Shown piece after piece: positions 48,338-60,964 of a stretch of DNA of 64,000 nt. The DNA is taken from assembly GCF_036898095.1 (NCBI RefSeq), contig NC_090767.1:34284490-34348489 (forward strand). The letters are read 5' to 3'. Under the pieces are notes generated by a model. It was not told where the DNA came from. It searched no databases and saw only the letters and a program-made list of their open reading frames with translations. The DNA is from Palaemon carinicauda (taxonomy: Eukaryota > Arthropoda > Malacostraca > Decapoda > Palaemonidae). Position 1 is the stretch's first letter. Every line of letters starts with the position of its first letter. The position numbers and the translations under genes are program-made.

Positions 48338-51300
48338 AGCTTTTTTCGAGCATGAAAGCTTATTTCAAGCCTACAAGCTTATTTTGAGTCTAAAAGCTTA
48401 TTTCAAGCCTAAAAGCTTATTTCAAGCCTAAAAGCTTATTTCGAGCCTAAAAGCTTTTTTCAAGCACAAAAGCTCATTTCGAGCCTGAAAGCTTATTTCA
48501 AGCCCTCAAGCTTATTTCGAGCCTAAAAAGCTTATTTCAAGCCTAAGAGCTCATTTAGAGCCTGAAAGCTTATTTCAAGTCCACAAGCTTATTCCAAGCC
48601 TAAAAGCTTATTTCAAGCCTAAAAGCTCATTTCAAGCCTTAAAGCTTATTTCAAGCCTACAAGCTTCTATCGAGCCTAAAAGCTTATTTCAAGCCTAAAA
48701 GCTTATTTCGAGCTTGAAAGCTTATTTCAAGCCTACAAGCTTATATCGAGCCTGAAGGCTTATTTCAAGCCTTAAAGCTTATTTCATGCCTAAAAGCTTA
48801 TTTCAAGCCTACAAGCTTATTTGAAGTCTACAAGCTTATTTCGAGCCTAGAAACTTATTTCAAGCCTACAAGATTATTTCGAGCCTAAAAGCTTATTTCA
48901 AGCCTAAAAGCTTTTTTCGAGCCTGAAAGCTTATTTCAAGCCTACAAGCTTATCTCGAGTCTAAAAGCTTATTTCAAGCCTAAAAGCTTATTTCAAGCCT
49001 AAAAGCTTATTTCGAGCCTAAAAGCTTTTTTCAAGCCTAAAAGCTTATTTCGAGCCAGAAACCTTATTTCAAGCCAGAAAGCTTATTTCGAGCCGAAAGG
49101 CTTATTTCAAGCCTAAAAGCTTAATTCGAGCCTGAAAGCTTATTTCAAGCCATCAAGCTTATTTCCAGCCTAAAAGCTTATTTCAAGCCTAAAAGCTTAT
49201 TTCGAGCTTAAAATCTTATTTCAAGCCTACAAGCTTATTTCAAGCGTAAAATCTTCTTTCAAGTTAAAAGCTTATTTCGAGCCTAAAAGCTTATTTCAAG
49301 CCTAAAAGCTTATTTCGAGCCTAAAAGCTTATTTCAAGCCTACAAGCTTATTTCGAGCCTAAAAGCTTATTTCGAGCCTAAAAGCTTATTCCAAGCCTAC
49401 AAGCTTTTTTCAAGCCTAAGAGCTTCTTTCAAGCCTAAAAGCATATTTTCAGCCTAAAAGCTTATTTCAAGCCTAAAAGCTTATTTCGAGCCTGAAAGCC
49501 TAATTCAAGCCTAAAAGCTTATTTCAGGCTTACAAGCTTATTTCGAGCCTAAAAGCTTATTTCAAGCCTAAAAGCTTATTTCGAGCTTGAAAACTTATTT
49601 CAAGCCAACAAGCTTATTTCGAGCCTAAAAGCTAATTTCAAGCCTAAAAGCTTATTTTGAGCCTAAAAGCATATTTCAAGCCTTCAAGCTCCTTTCGAGC
49701 CTGAAAGCTTATTACAAGCCTAAAAGCTTATCTCGAGCCTGAAAGCTTATTTCAAGCCTAAAAGCTTATTTCGAGCCAAAAAGCCTATTTCAAGCCAACA
49801 AGCTTATTTCGAGCCTAAAAGCCTATTTCAAGCCTAAAAGCATATTTCGAGCCTGAAAGCTTATTTCAAGCCCACAAGCTCATTTTGAGTCTAAAAGCCT
49901 ATTTCATGCCTAAAAGCTTATTTCAAGCCTAAAAGCTTATTTCGAGCCTAAAAGCTTTTTTCAAGCCTAAAAGCTCATTTTGAACCTGGAAGCTTATTTC
50001 AAGCCCTCAAGCTTATTTCGAGCCTAAAAGCTTATTTCAAGCCTAAAAGCTCATATAGAGCCTGAAAGCTTATTTCAAGCCCACAAGCTTATTCCAAGCC
50101 TAAAAGCTTATTTCAAGCCTAAAAGCTCATTTCGAGCCTTAAAGCTTATTTCAAGACTACAAGCTTATATCGAGCCTAAAAGCTTATTTCAAGCCTAAAA
50201 GCTTATTTCGAGCTTGAAAGCTTATTTCAAGCCTAGAAGCTTATTTCGAGACTAAAAGCTTATTTCAAGCCTTAAAGCTTATTTTAAGCCTAAAAGCTTA
50301 TTTCAAGCCTCGAAGCTTTTTTCAGGCCTAAAAGCTCATTTGAGCCTGAAAGCTTATTTCAAGCCCTCAAGCTTATTTCGAGCCTAAAAGCTTATTTCGA
50401 GCCTGAAATATTATTTCAAGCCTACAAGCTTATTTCGAGCCTAAAAGCTTATTTCAAGCCTACAAGCTTATATCGAGCCTGAAAGCTTATTTCAAGCCTG
50501 CAAGCTTATTTCAAGCCTAAAAGCTTATTTCAAGCCTACAAGGTTATTTCGAGCCTGGAAGCTTATTTCAAGCCTACAAGATTATTTCGAGCCTAAAAGC
50601 TTATTTCAAGCCTGAAAGGTTATTTCGAGCCATGATACTTATTTCAAGCCTAAAAGCATATTTCAAGCCTAAAAGCTTATTTCAAGCCTAAAAGCTTATT
50701 TCAAGCCTGAAAGCTTATTTCAAGCAGACAAGCTTATTTCGAGCCTAAAAGCTTATTTCAAGCCTGAAAGCTTATTTCGAGCATGAAAGATTATTTCAAG
50801 CCTACAAGCTTATTTCCAGCCTAAAAGCTTATTTCAAGCCGAAAAGCTTATTTTGAGCCAGAGAGCTTATTTCAAGCCTACAAGCTTATTTCGAGCCCAA
50901 AAGCTTATTTCGAGCCAGAAAGCTTATTTCAAGCCTACAAGCTTATTTCGAGCCTAAAAGCTTATTTCAAGCCTAAAAGTTTATTTCGAGCCAGAAAGTT
51001 TATTTCAAGCCTACAAGCATATTTGGAGCCTAAAAGCTTATTTAAAGCCTAAAAGCATATTTCGATCCAGAAATCTTATTTCAAGCCTACAAGCTTAATT
51101 CGACCCTAAAAGCTTATTCCAAGCCTAAAAGCTTATTTTGAGCCAGAAAGCTTATTTCAAGCCATCAAGCTTATTTCGAGCCGAAAGGCTTATTTCAAGC
51201 CTAAAAGCTTATTTCGAGCCTGAAAGCTTATTTCAAGCCATCAAGCTTATTTCCAGCCTAAAAGCTTATTTCAAGCCTAAAAGCTTATTTCGATCCTGAA

Positions 51301-52302
51301 AGCTTATTTCAAGCCATCAAGCTTATTTTGAGCCTGTAAGCTTATTTGAAGCCATCAAGCATATTTTGAGCCTAAAAGCTTATTTCAAGCCTAAAAGCTT
51401 ATTTCGAGCCTAAAAGCTTATTTCAAGCCATCGAGCTTATTTCGAGCCTAAAAGCTTATTTCAAGCCTACAAGATTATTTCGAGCCTAAAAGCTTATTTC
51501 AAGCATTAAAGCTTATTTCAAGCTTGAAAGCTTATTTCAACCGTCCAAGCTTATTTCGAGCTTAAAAGCTTATATCAAGCCTACGAGCTTATTTCGAGCC
51601 TGAAAGCTTATTTCAAGCCTGAAAGCTTTTTTCGAAATTGAAAGATTATTTCAAGCCTAAAAGCTTATATCGAGCCTAAAAGCTTATTTCAAGACTACAA
51701 TCTTATTTCAAGCCTAACAGCTTTTTCAACCGTACAAGCTTATTTCAAGCCTAAAAGCTTATTTCGAGCTTAAAAGCCAATTTCAAGCCTAAAAGCTTAT
51801 TTCGAGTCTGAAAGTATATTTCAAGCCTAAAAGCTTATTTCGAGCCTAAAAGCTTATTTCGAACCTGAAACCTTATTTCAAGCCTAAAAGCTTACCTAAA
51901 TCTTACAAGCTTATTTCAAGCCTAGAACATTATTTCAAGCTTGAAAGCTTATTTCAACCGTACAAGCTTATCTCGAGCCTAAAAGCTTATTTCAGGCATA
52001 CAAGCTTATTTCGAGCCTAAAAGCTTATTTCAAGCCTAAAAGCTTATTTCGAGCCTAAAAACTTATTTCAAGCCAACAAGCTTATTTCGAGCCTAAAAGT
52101 TAATTTCAAGCCTAAAAGCTTATTTCGAGCCTAAAAGCATATTTCAAGCCTTCAAGCTCATTTCGAGCCTGAAAGCTTATTTCAAGCCTGAAAGCTTATT
52201 TCGAGCCTGAAAGCTTATTTGAAGCCTAAAAGCTTATTTCGAGCCAAAAAGCTTATTTTAAGCCAACAAGCTTATTTCGAGCCTAAAAGCTTATTTGAAG
52301 CC
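48338..52302 (+). repeat. 19-bp satellite, segment 5
   Basis: 19-bp units in the same orientation. From about 49201 to 51350 the sequence repeats 43381-45500 at a constant offset of 5820 bp at its start, marked by CAAGCGTAAAATCTTCTTTC (43421 and 49241). The first ~0.9 kb (48338-49200) recurs after copy 5 (55484 onward). The right end GCTTATTTGAAGCC leads into the TTAA of copy 5. Confidence 0.97.
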
Positions 52303-55300
52303 TTAACCCTGGATAGGTACGATGGGTCGTTCGCGACCCCGAGCGTCAAAAAAAAACAGATTTTTCTCACGTGACTCACCCCCGTGACTGAATTTGTGGG
52401 TGATCGACCTGTAGGAGGTGTCTCCCCTACACGCTTTAGTAGTGTCCAGATGTGCATTGCTGTAGCTGTACTCCTTCCCCGATTTCTGAGACGCGTCGGG
52501 GTTGAGCGCGACCGAGTTTACACTTCTAAGGTAATTTGCATAATTATCAAAGTTATTACGTATTATGAAATTGTCGTAGAATGGTGCAACTTGTATAGGT
52601 TATCAGTTGTGGAAAGTCTTGGTGGATTGTTTGGCTACCATGTGCATGATTTTTTTTTTAGTTAAAATGTCGTTCATCACCACGAGGACCATTTTACCGC
52701 GAGTGCCCCTTTTTCATTTTTTTTCATTTTTTTGCCAAGTCATTTTTCCGTAAGATATTGCCAAATAGTGTCGTAAAACTTTTGCTTGTTTAGTGTTGGA
52801 AAGTGTGTCTAGATGATCTGGCTACCCATGCGTGACTTTGTTTTTGTCAGATACGACGTAGTTATTGGTATATTGGGTATTCAACTGCGATTACCAATTT
52901 CCGTTTTTTTTTTCAATATTTGTAAAAATTACTACGTAGTAAGGAATTGCCGTATATTATTCATTTTTTTTCATGTTTATGTGTTAGAAAGTGTGCCTTG
53001 ATGGTTGGGCTAACACGTGCATGTCTTTTTTTTTATCTGAGATGCCGTATATAAGAATGTCGGGCATTTTACCGCGAGTGCCCCTTTTTCATTTTTTTTC
53101 ATTTTTTTGCCAAGTCCTTTTTCCGTAAGATATTGCCAAATAGTGTCGTAAAACTTTTGCTTTTTTAGTGTTGGAAAGTGTGTCTAGATGATCTGGCTAC
53201 CCATGCGTGATTTTGTTTTTGTCAGATACGACGTAGTTATTGGTATATTGGGTATTTAACTGCGGTTGCCAATTTCTGTTTTTTTTTCAATATTTGTAAA
53301 AATTTACTATGTAGTAAGGAATTGCCGTATATTATTGATTTTTTTTTCATGTTTATGTGTTAGAAAGTGTGCCTTGATGGTTTGGCTAACACGTGCATGT
53401 CTTTTTTTTATCTGAGATGCCGTATATTAGAATGTTGGGCATTTTTCCGCGAGTGCCCCTTTTTATTTGTTTTGCATTTTTATGCTTAGTCATGTTACCG
53501 TAAGGAATTGGAAAGTAGTGTCACAAAACTTATATTTTTATAGTGTTGGAAAGTGTTTCTAGATGATCTGGCTACCCATGCCTATTTTTTTTTAGCCAGA
53601 TATGGCGTATATATAAGTATGTATTCGATTTTCCTGTGATTGCCATTTTTTCGTTTTTTCCCATTTCTTTCAAAATTACTACGTACTAAGGAACTATCAC
53701 AGAGTAATGATTCATTTATATGTTTATTTGTCGGAAAATGTGCATTGATGGTTTGCCTAGCACGTGGCTGTAATTTTTTTTTTCTGAAATGTCGTATATT
53801 AGAATGGCCATTTTTCCACGAGTGCCCCTTTTTATTTGTTTTGCATTTTTTTGCTTAGTCATGTTACCGTAAGGAATTGGCAAGTAGTGTCGCAAAACTT
53901 ATAATTTTATAGTGTTGGAAAGTGTTTCTAGATGATCTGGCTACCCATGCCTATCTTTTTTTTTTAGCCAGATATGGCGTATATATAGGTATGTGTTCGA
54001 TTTTCCTGTGATTGCCATTTTTTCGTTTTTTCCCATTTCTTTCAAAATTACTACGTACTAAGGAACTATCACAGAGTAATGATTCATTTAGATGTTTATT
54101 TGTCGGAAAATGTGCCTTGATGGTTTGCCTAGTACTTGGCTGAATTTTTTTTTCTGAAATGCCGTATATTAGAATGTTAGCCATTTTTCCGCGAGTGCCC
54201 CTTTTTATTTGTTTTGCATTTTTTTGCTTAGTCATGTTACCGTAAGGAATTGGCAAGTAGTGTCGCAAAACTTATAATTTTATAGTGTTGGAAAGTGTTT
54301 CTAGATGATCTGGCTACCCATGCCTATCTTTTTTTTAGCCAGATATGGCGTATATATAGGTATGTGTTCGATTTTCCTGTGATTGCCATTTTTTCGTTTT
54401 TTCCCAATTCTTTCAAAATTACTATGTACTAAGGAACTATCACAGAGTAATGATTCCTCTAGATGTTTATTTGTCGGAAAATTTTGTTTACTTCTTTTTT
54501 GATTGAATATCATCAAATTATTTAGCTAAATATTATATTTTACATTTTTTTTTTGATTTTATTTCCCTTCAAAAAAATGTTTTTGGGTCAGAATTTCAAT
54601 TTTATAGTCGTAAAATAATCGACAATTATCCAGCAACCCACCATACAATTTTTATGCATATCCAATAATAATTAGATTAGTAAATAACACCTTGAAATTG
54701 ACATACCCTTCCTACATTTCAAGTGGCAGATTAGGGAGTCTGAGTCAGTGTTGTTGGCGGCCATTTTGTGGACATATCCGAAGCGTAAGTTGCCCTATCT
54801 ATATATATTCTTGTTCCCTATAGAATTTGTGATATTTTGGTATATTTTTACCTGCATAAATATCATATTATATATTAAATATATGTATTTTTTTACGAAA
54901 TTTCTAAGTACTCAAAAAATTACCTTTAGATATGGCCCCCGTATATAAATATAATTTACAAAATAATGAAGATTTTTCTACATATTTCCATTCTAGGATA
55001 ACATATGTTTATTCCCTAAAAAAATTAGCCACTTCCTATTTCATTTGGGTACCCAAAAAAATTCATGAAATTTGGACAAATTTTTTTGGCCAAAAAAAGT
55101 TACCCTTTATTCTCATTTCAGATCTTCACCTCCATGGGTCTGACTTCATCCATAATACATCAAGATGTGTCCTAAACATTCAAGAATCAATTCCTAAAAG
55201 GATTTGTGTATATATGTATAAACTTTTTTTTTATGAATTTTTATGTCAGGTCTTTTTTTTTCTACTTAATTTTTTAAAATATTTATAATAAATAGTTTTT

Positions 55301-55483
55301 CTGCAGATGAGTAGTATTTATCTTTGCAGTTGTTTTGAGCATTCATTGAAGTTTTTTTTGGGAAAAGAAAAAAGGAGGTTACTGCAAAAACTGATTTTTC
55401 AAGAATTTTTTTTGGCGTCGGGGTCGTTCGCGTCCGAGTATACTCTGAAGGGGTGTCCGAGGAGCGTACCTATCCAAGGTTAA
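52303..55483 (+). mobile_element. piggyBac-like non-autonomous element, copy 5, with TTAA duplication
   Basis: The element proper is 52307-55479 (3173 bp), flanked by TTAA at 52303-52306 and 55480-55483. The right terminal repeat carries a substitution (TATCCAAGG where the others have TATCCAGGG), and the right hairpin is decayed (TACTCTGAAGGGG). If the terminal bases are needed for excision, as in known piggyBac elements, this copy may be immobile. Both flanks match copy 4. No transposase. Confidence 0.9.
52687..54490 (+). repeat. Internal ~372-bp tandem repeat of element copy 5 (5 units)
   Basis: Markers occur near 52794, 53169, 53545, 53917 and 54288. The order is A-A-B-B-B, one B more than its sister copy 4. 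This matches the length difference of 378 bp. Confidence 0.92.
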
Positions 55484-57413
55484 AGCTTTTTTCGAGCATG
55501 AAAGCTTATTTCAAGCCTACAAGCTTATTTTGAGTCTAAAAGCTTATTTCAAGCCTAAAAGCTTATTTCAAGCCTAAAAGCTTATTTCGAGCCTAAAAGC
55601 TTTTTTCAAGCCCAAAAGCTCACTTCGAGCCTGAAAGCTTATTTCAAGCCCTCAAGCTTATATCGAGCCTAAAAGCTTATTTCAAGCCTAAAAGCTTATT
55701 TCGAGCTTGAAAGCTTATTTCAAGCCTACAAGCTTATATCGAGCCTGAAGGCTTATTTCAAGCCTTAAAGCTTATTTCAAGCCTGAAAGCTTATTTCAAG
55801 CCTACAAGCTTATTTGAAGCCTACAAGCTTATTTCGAGCCTAGAAACTTATTTCAAGCCTACAAGATTATTTCGAGCCTAAAAGCTTATTTCAAGCCTAA
55901 TAGCTTTTTTCGAGCCTGAAAGCTTATTTCAAGCCTACAAGCTTATTTCGAGTCTAAAAGCTTATTTCAAGCCTAAAAGCTTATTTCAAGCCTAAAAGCT
56001 TATTTCGAGCCTAAAAGCTTTTTTCAAGCCTAAAAGCTTAATTCGAGCCAGAAAGCTTATTTCAAGCCAGGAAGCTTATTTCAAGCCGAAAGGCTTATTT
56101 CAAGCCTAAAAGCTTATTTCGAGCCTGAAAGCTTATTTCAAGCCATCAAGCTTATTTCCAGCCTAAAAGCTTATTTCAAGCCTAAAAGCTTATTTCGATC
56201 CTGAAAGCTTATTTCAAGCCATCAAGCTTATTATGAGCCTGTAAGCTTATTTAAAGCCATCAAGCTTATTTTGAGCCTAAAGCTTATTTCAAGCCTAAAA
56301 GCTTATTTCGAGCCTAAAAGCTTATTTTAAGCCATCGAGCTTATTTCGAGCCTAAAAGCTTATTTCAAGCCTACAAGATTATTTCGAGTCTAAAAGCTTA
56401 TTTCAAGCATTAAAGCTTATTTCAAGCTTGAAAGCTTATTTCAACCGTACAAGCTTATTTCGAGCTTAAAAGCTTATTTCAAGCCTACGAGCTTATTTCG
56501 AGCCTGAAAGCTTATTTCAAGCCTGAAAGCTTTTTTCGAAATTGAAAGATTATTTCAAGCCTAGAAGCTTATACCGAGCCTAAAAGCTTATTTCAAGCCT
56601 ACAATCTTATTTCAAGCCTAACAGCTTTTTCAAACGTACAAGCTTATTTCAAGCCTAAAAGCTAATTTCGAGCTTAAAAGCCAATTTCAAGCCTAAAAGC
56701 TTATTTCGAGTCTGAAAGCATATTTCAAGCCCTCAAGCTTATTTCGAGCCTAAAAGCTATTTTCAAGCCTAAAAGCTCATTTCGAGCCTGAAAGCATATT
56801 TCAAGCCCTCAAGCTTATTTCGAGCCTAAAAGCTTATTTCAAGCCTAAAAGCTCATTTAGAGCCTGAAAGCTTATTTCAAACCCACAAGCTTCTTCCGAG
56901 CCTAAAAGCTTATTTCAAGCCTAAAAGCTTATTTTGAGCCTTAAAGCTTATTTCAAGCCTACAAGCTTATTTCGAGCCTAAAAGCTTATTTCGTGCTTGA
57001 AAGCTTATTTCAAGCCTACAAGCTTATATCGAGCCTGAAGGCTTATTTGAAGTCTTGAAGATTATTTCAAGCCTAAAATCTTATTTCAAGCGTACAAGCT
57101 TATTTGAAGCCTAAAAGCTTATTTCGAACCTAAAAACTTATTTCAAGCCTACAAGCTTATTTCAAGCCTAAAAGCTTATTCAGAGCCTAAAAGCTTATTT
57201 CCAGCCTACGAGCTTATTTCGAGCCTAAAAGCTTATTTCAAGCCTACAAGCTTATTTCGAGCCTGAAAGCTTATTTCAAGCCTTAAAGCTTATTTAGAGC
57301 TTGAAAGCTTATTTCAAGCGTACAAGCTTATTCCGAGCTTAAAAGCCAATTTCAATCCTAAAAGCTTATTCAAGCCTAAAAGCTTATTTCAAGCCAAAAA
57401 GCTTCATTCCAGC
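55484..57413 (+). repeat. 19-bp satellite, segment 6, right end of the satellite domain
   Basis: The last stretch of the 19-bp family. Its start repeats 48338-49200. It contains the GCCATCAAGCTTATTTCCAGCC variant shared with segments 4 and 5, and ends in AAAGCTTCATTCCAGC directly before the TTAA of copy 6. No 19-bp unit is seen to the right of copy 6. Confidence 0.96.
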
Positions 57414-60220
57414 TTAACTCTGGATAGGTACGGTCCTCAGACACCCCTTTAAGGGTATACTCGGACGCGAACGACCCCGACGCCAAAAAAAATTCTTGAA
57501 AAATCAGTTTTTGCAGTAACCTCCTTTTTTCTTTTGCCAAAAAAAACTTCAATGAATGCTTAAAACAACTGTAAAGATAAATACTACTCATCTGCAGAAA
57601 AACTATTTATTATAAATATTTTAAAAAATTAAGTAGAAAAAAAAGACCTGATATAAAAATTCATAAAAAAAGTTTATACATATATACACAAATCCTTTTA
57701 GGAATTGATTCTTGAATGTTTAGGACACATCTTGATGTATTTTGGATGAAGTCAGACCCATGGAGGTGAAGATCTGAAATGAGAAAAAAGGGTAACTTTT
57801 TTTGGCCAAAAAAAGAATTGTCCAAATTTCATGAATTTTTTTGGGTACCCAAATGAAATAGGAAGTGGCTAATTTTTTTAGGGAATAAACATATGTTATC
57901 CTAAAATAGAAATATGTAAAAAAATCTTCATTATTTTGTAAATTACATTTATATCAGGGGCCATATCTAAAGGTAATTTTTTGAGTACTTGGAAATTTCG
58001 TAAAAAAATACATATATTTAATATATAATATGATATTTATGCAGGTAAAAATATACCAAAATATCACAAATTCTATAGGGAACAAGAATATATATAGATA
58101 GGGCAGCTTACGCTTCGAATATGTCCACAAAATGGCCGCCAACCACACTGACTCAGACTCCCTAATCTGCCACTTGAAATGTAGGAAGGGTATGTCAATT
58201 TCAAGGTGTTATTTACTAATCTAATTATTATTGGATATGCATAAAAATTGTATGGTGGGTTGCTGAATAATTGTCGATTATTTTACGACTATAAAATTAA
58301 AATTCTGACCCAAAAAATTTTTTTTCAAGGGAAATAAAATCGAAAAAAAAAATGTAAAACAATATTTTAGCTAAAAAAATTTGATGATATTCAATCAAAA
58401 AAAAAGTAAACAAAATTTTCCGACAAATAAACATCTAGAGGAATCATTACTCTGTGATAGTTCCTTAGTACGTAGTAATTTTGAAAGAATTGGGAAAAAA
58501 CGAAAAAATGGCAATCACCGGAAAATCGAACACATACCTATATATACGCCATATCTGGCTAAAAAAAAGATAGGCATGGGTAGCCAGATCATCTAGAAAC
58601 ACTTTCCAACACTATAAAAATATAAGTTTTGCGACACTACTTGCCAATTCCTTACGGTAACATGACTAAGCAAGAAAATGCAAAACAAATAAAAAGGGGC
58701 ACTCGTGGAAAAATGGCCATTCTAATATACGGCATTTCAGAAAAAAAAAATTTCAGCCACGTGCTAGGCAAACCATCAAGGCATATTTTCCGACAAATAA
58801 ACATATAAATGAAATATTACTCTGTGATAGTTCCTTAGTACGTAGTAATTTTGAAAGAAATGGGAAAAAACGAAAAAATGGCAATCACAGGAAAATCGAA
58901 CACATACTTATATATACGCCATATCTGGCTAAAAAAAAAATAGGCATGGGTAGCCAGATCATCTAGAAACACTTTCCAACACTATAAAAATATAAGTTTT
59001 GCGACACTACTTGCCAATTCCTTACGGTAACATGACTAAGCAAAAAAATGCAAAACAAATAAAAAGGAGCACTCGCGGAAAAATGCCCAACATTCTAATA
59101 TACGGCATCTCAGATAAAAAAAAAGACATGCACGTGTTAGCCCAACCATCAAGGCACACTTTCTAACACATAAACATGAAAAAAAAATCAATAATATACG
59201 GCAATTCCTTACTACGTAGTAAATTTTTACAAATATTGAAAAAAAAACAGAAATTGGCAACCGCAGTTAAATACCCAATATAACAATAACTACGTCGTAT
59301 CTGACAAAAACAAAATCACGCATGGGTAGCCAGATCATCTAGACACACTTTCCAACACTAAAAAGCAAAAGTTTTACGACACTATTTCGCAATATCTTAC
59401 GGAAAAATGACTTGGCAAAAAAATTAAAAAAAATTAAAAAGGGACACTCGCGGTAAAATGCCCGACATTCTAATATACGACATCTCAGATAAAAAAAAAG
59501 ACATGCACGTGTTAGCCCAACCATCAAGGCACACTTTCTAACACATAAACATGAAAAAAAAATGAATAATATACGGCAATTCCTTACTACGTAGTAATTT
59601 TTACAAATATTGAAAAAAAACAGAAATTGGTAACCGCAGTTAAATACCCAATATACCAATAACTACGTCGTATCTGACAAAAACAAAGTCATGCATGGGT
59701 AGCCAGATCATATAGACACACTTTCCAACACTAAACAAGCAAAAGTTTTACGACACTATTTGGCAATATCTTACGGAAAAATGACTTGGCAAAAAAATGA
59801 AAAAAAATGAAAAAGGGGCACTCGCGGTAAAATGGTCCTCGTGGTGATGAACGACATTTTAACTAAAAAAAAAAACATGCACATGGTAGCCAAACAATCC
59901 ACCAAGACTTTCCACAACTGATAACCTATACAAGTTGCACCATTCTACGACAATTTCATAATACGTAATAACTTTGATAATTATGCAAACTACCTCAGAA
60001 GGGTAAACTCGGACGCGAACGACCCCGATGCGTCTCAGAAATCGGGGAAGGAGTACAGCTACAGCAATGCACATCTGGACACTACTAGAGCGTGTAGGGG
60101 AGACACCTCCTGCAGGTCGATCACCCACAAATTCAGTCACAGGGGTGAGTCACGTGAGAAAAACCTGTTTTTTTTGACGCTCGGGGTCGCAAACGACCCA
60201 CCGTACCTATCCAGGGTTAA
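57414..60220 (-). mobile_element. piggyBac-like non-autonomous element, copy 6, inverted, at the satellite edge
   Basis: The element proper is 57418-60216 (2799 bp), flanked by TTAA at 57414-57417 and 60217-60220. Its left terminus is CTCTGGATAGGTACG, one mismatch from the CCCTGG consensus. The right terminus is intact. The left flank is 19-bp satellite (CATTCCAGC) but the right flank is ATCTTTCTCTCTCT, the start of the CT microsatellite domain. It therefore sits exactly on the satellite boundary. Either it inserted at a pre-existing junction or recombination between two element copies created the junction. No transposase. Confidence 0.9.
58420..59840 (-). repeat. Internal ~372-bp tandem repeat of element copy 6 (4 units)
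   Basis: Reverse-complement markers occur near 58601, 58973, 59346 and 59720. In element orientation the order is A-A-B-B, as in copies 3 and 4. Confidence 0.92.
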
Positions 60221-60221
60221 A

Positions 60222-60267
<46 letters not shown>

Positions 60268-60295
60268 TATATAGCTTTAAATTAACAAACAACGT

Positions 60296-60336
<41 letters not shown>

Positions 60337-60367
60337 GATTACATAGCATTAAATAAACAAAGGACTT

Positions 60368-60412
<45 letters not shown>

Positions 60413-60447
60413 ATTATAAAGCTTTAAATTAACAGACAACGTTTAAA

Positions 60448-60489
<42 letters not shown>

Positions 60490-60526
60490 GATTACATAGC
60501 GCTAAATTAACAAAGGACATTTAAAG

Positions 60527-60585
<59 letters not shown>

Positions 60586-60613
60586 TATAAAGCGTTAAAT
60601 TAACAAACGACGT

Positions 60614-60645
<32 letters not shown>

Positions 60646-60689
60646 TAAGCCTTATTATGTAGCGTTAAATAAACAAATGCCCTTCAAAA

Positions 60690-60738
<49 letters not shown>
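60221..60738 (+). repeat. Seven (CT)n blocks with a conserved ~40-bp spacer
   Basis: Pure CT tracts lie at about 60226-60264, 60301-60333, 60373-60409, 60450-60486, 60527-60582, 60619-60645 and 60693-60738. The spacers share GATTATAWAGC, TTAAATTAACAAA and ACGTTTAAAT, so the whole is a tandem repeat of about 70-95 bp whose CT part varies in length. Each spacer ends in TTTAAATCTCT, which offers a TTAA and matches the right flank of transposon copy 6. Confidence 0.93.
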
Positions 60739-60741
<3 letters not shown>

Positions 60742-60964
60742 CTTAAGCAGTTATTTACATCTATAAAAGTGTTCATGCTCTCTTTTTATTGGTTTTATTA
60801 TTCTTAATGAATAGAAATGATTCGTGTCATTGAATATTAAATCAATAAGGGTTATTAGTAGAAGAGATTATTCCACTGTAAAAATAGACATTTGTGTTAT
60901 AAACTTTTTTGTTTTTGGGGTCATTTTTGTCTTAAGTTTGCAAATTATTTTTCTTTTCAAAATA
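60739..60964. other. AT-rich single-copy DNA, nothing recognised
   Basis: No repeat, RNA gene or coding frame of note. Stops are frequent in all frames. Confidence 0.6.

Noticed and set aside
7528..60220. CRISPR array
   Set aside because: Regular short repeats are present but there are no unique spacers. The units are contiguous and the DNA is clearly eukaryotic.
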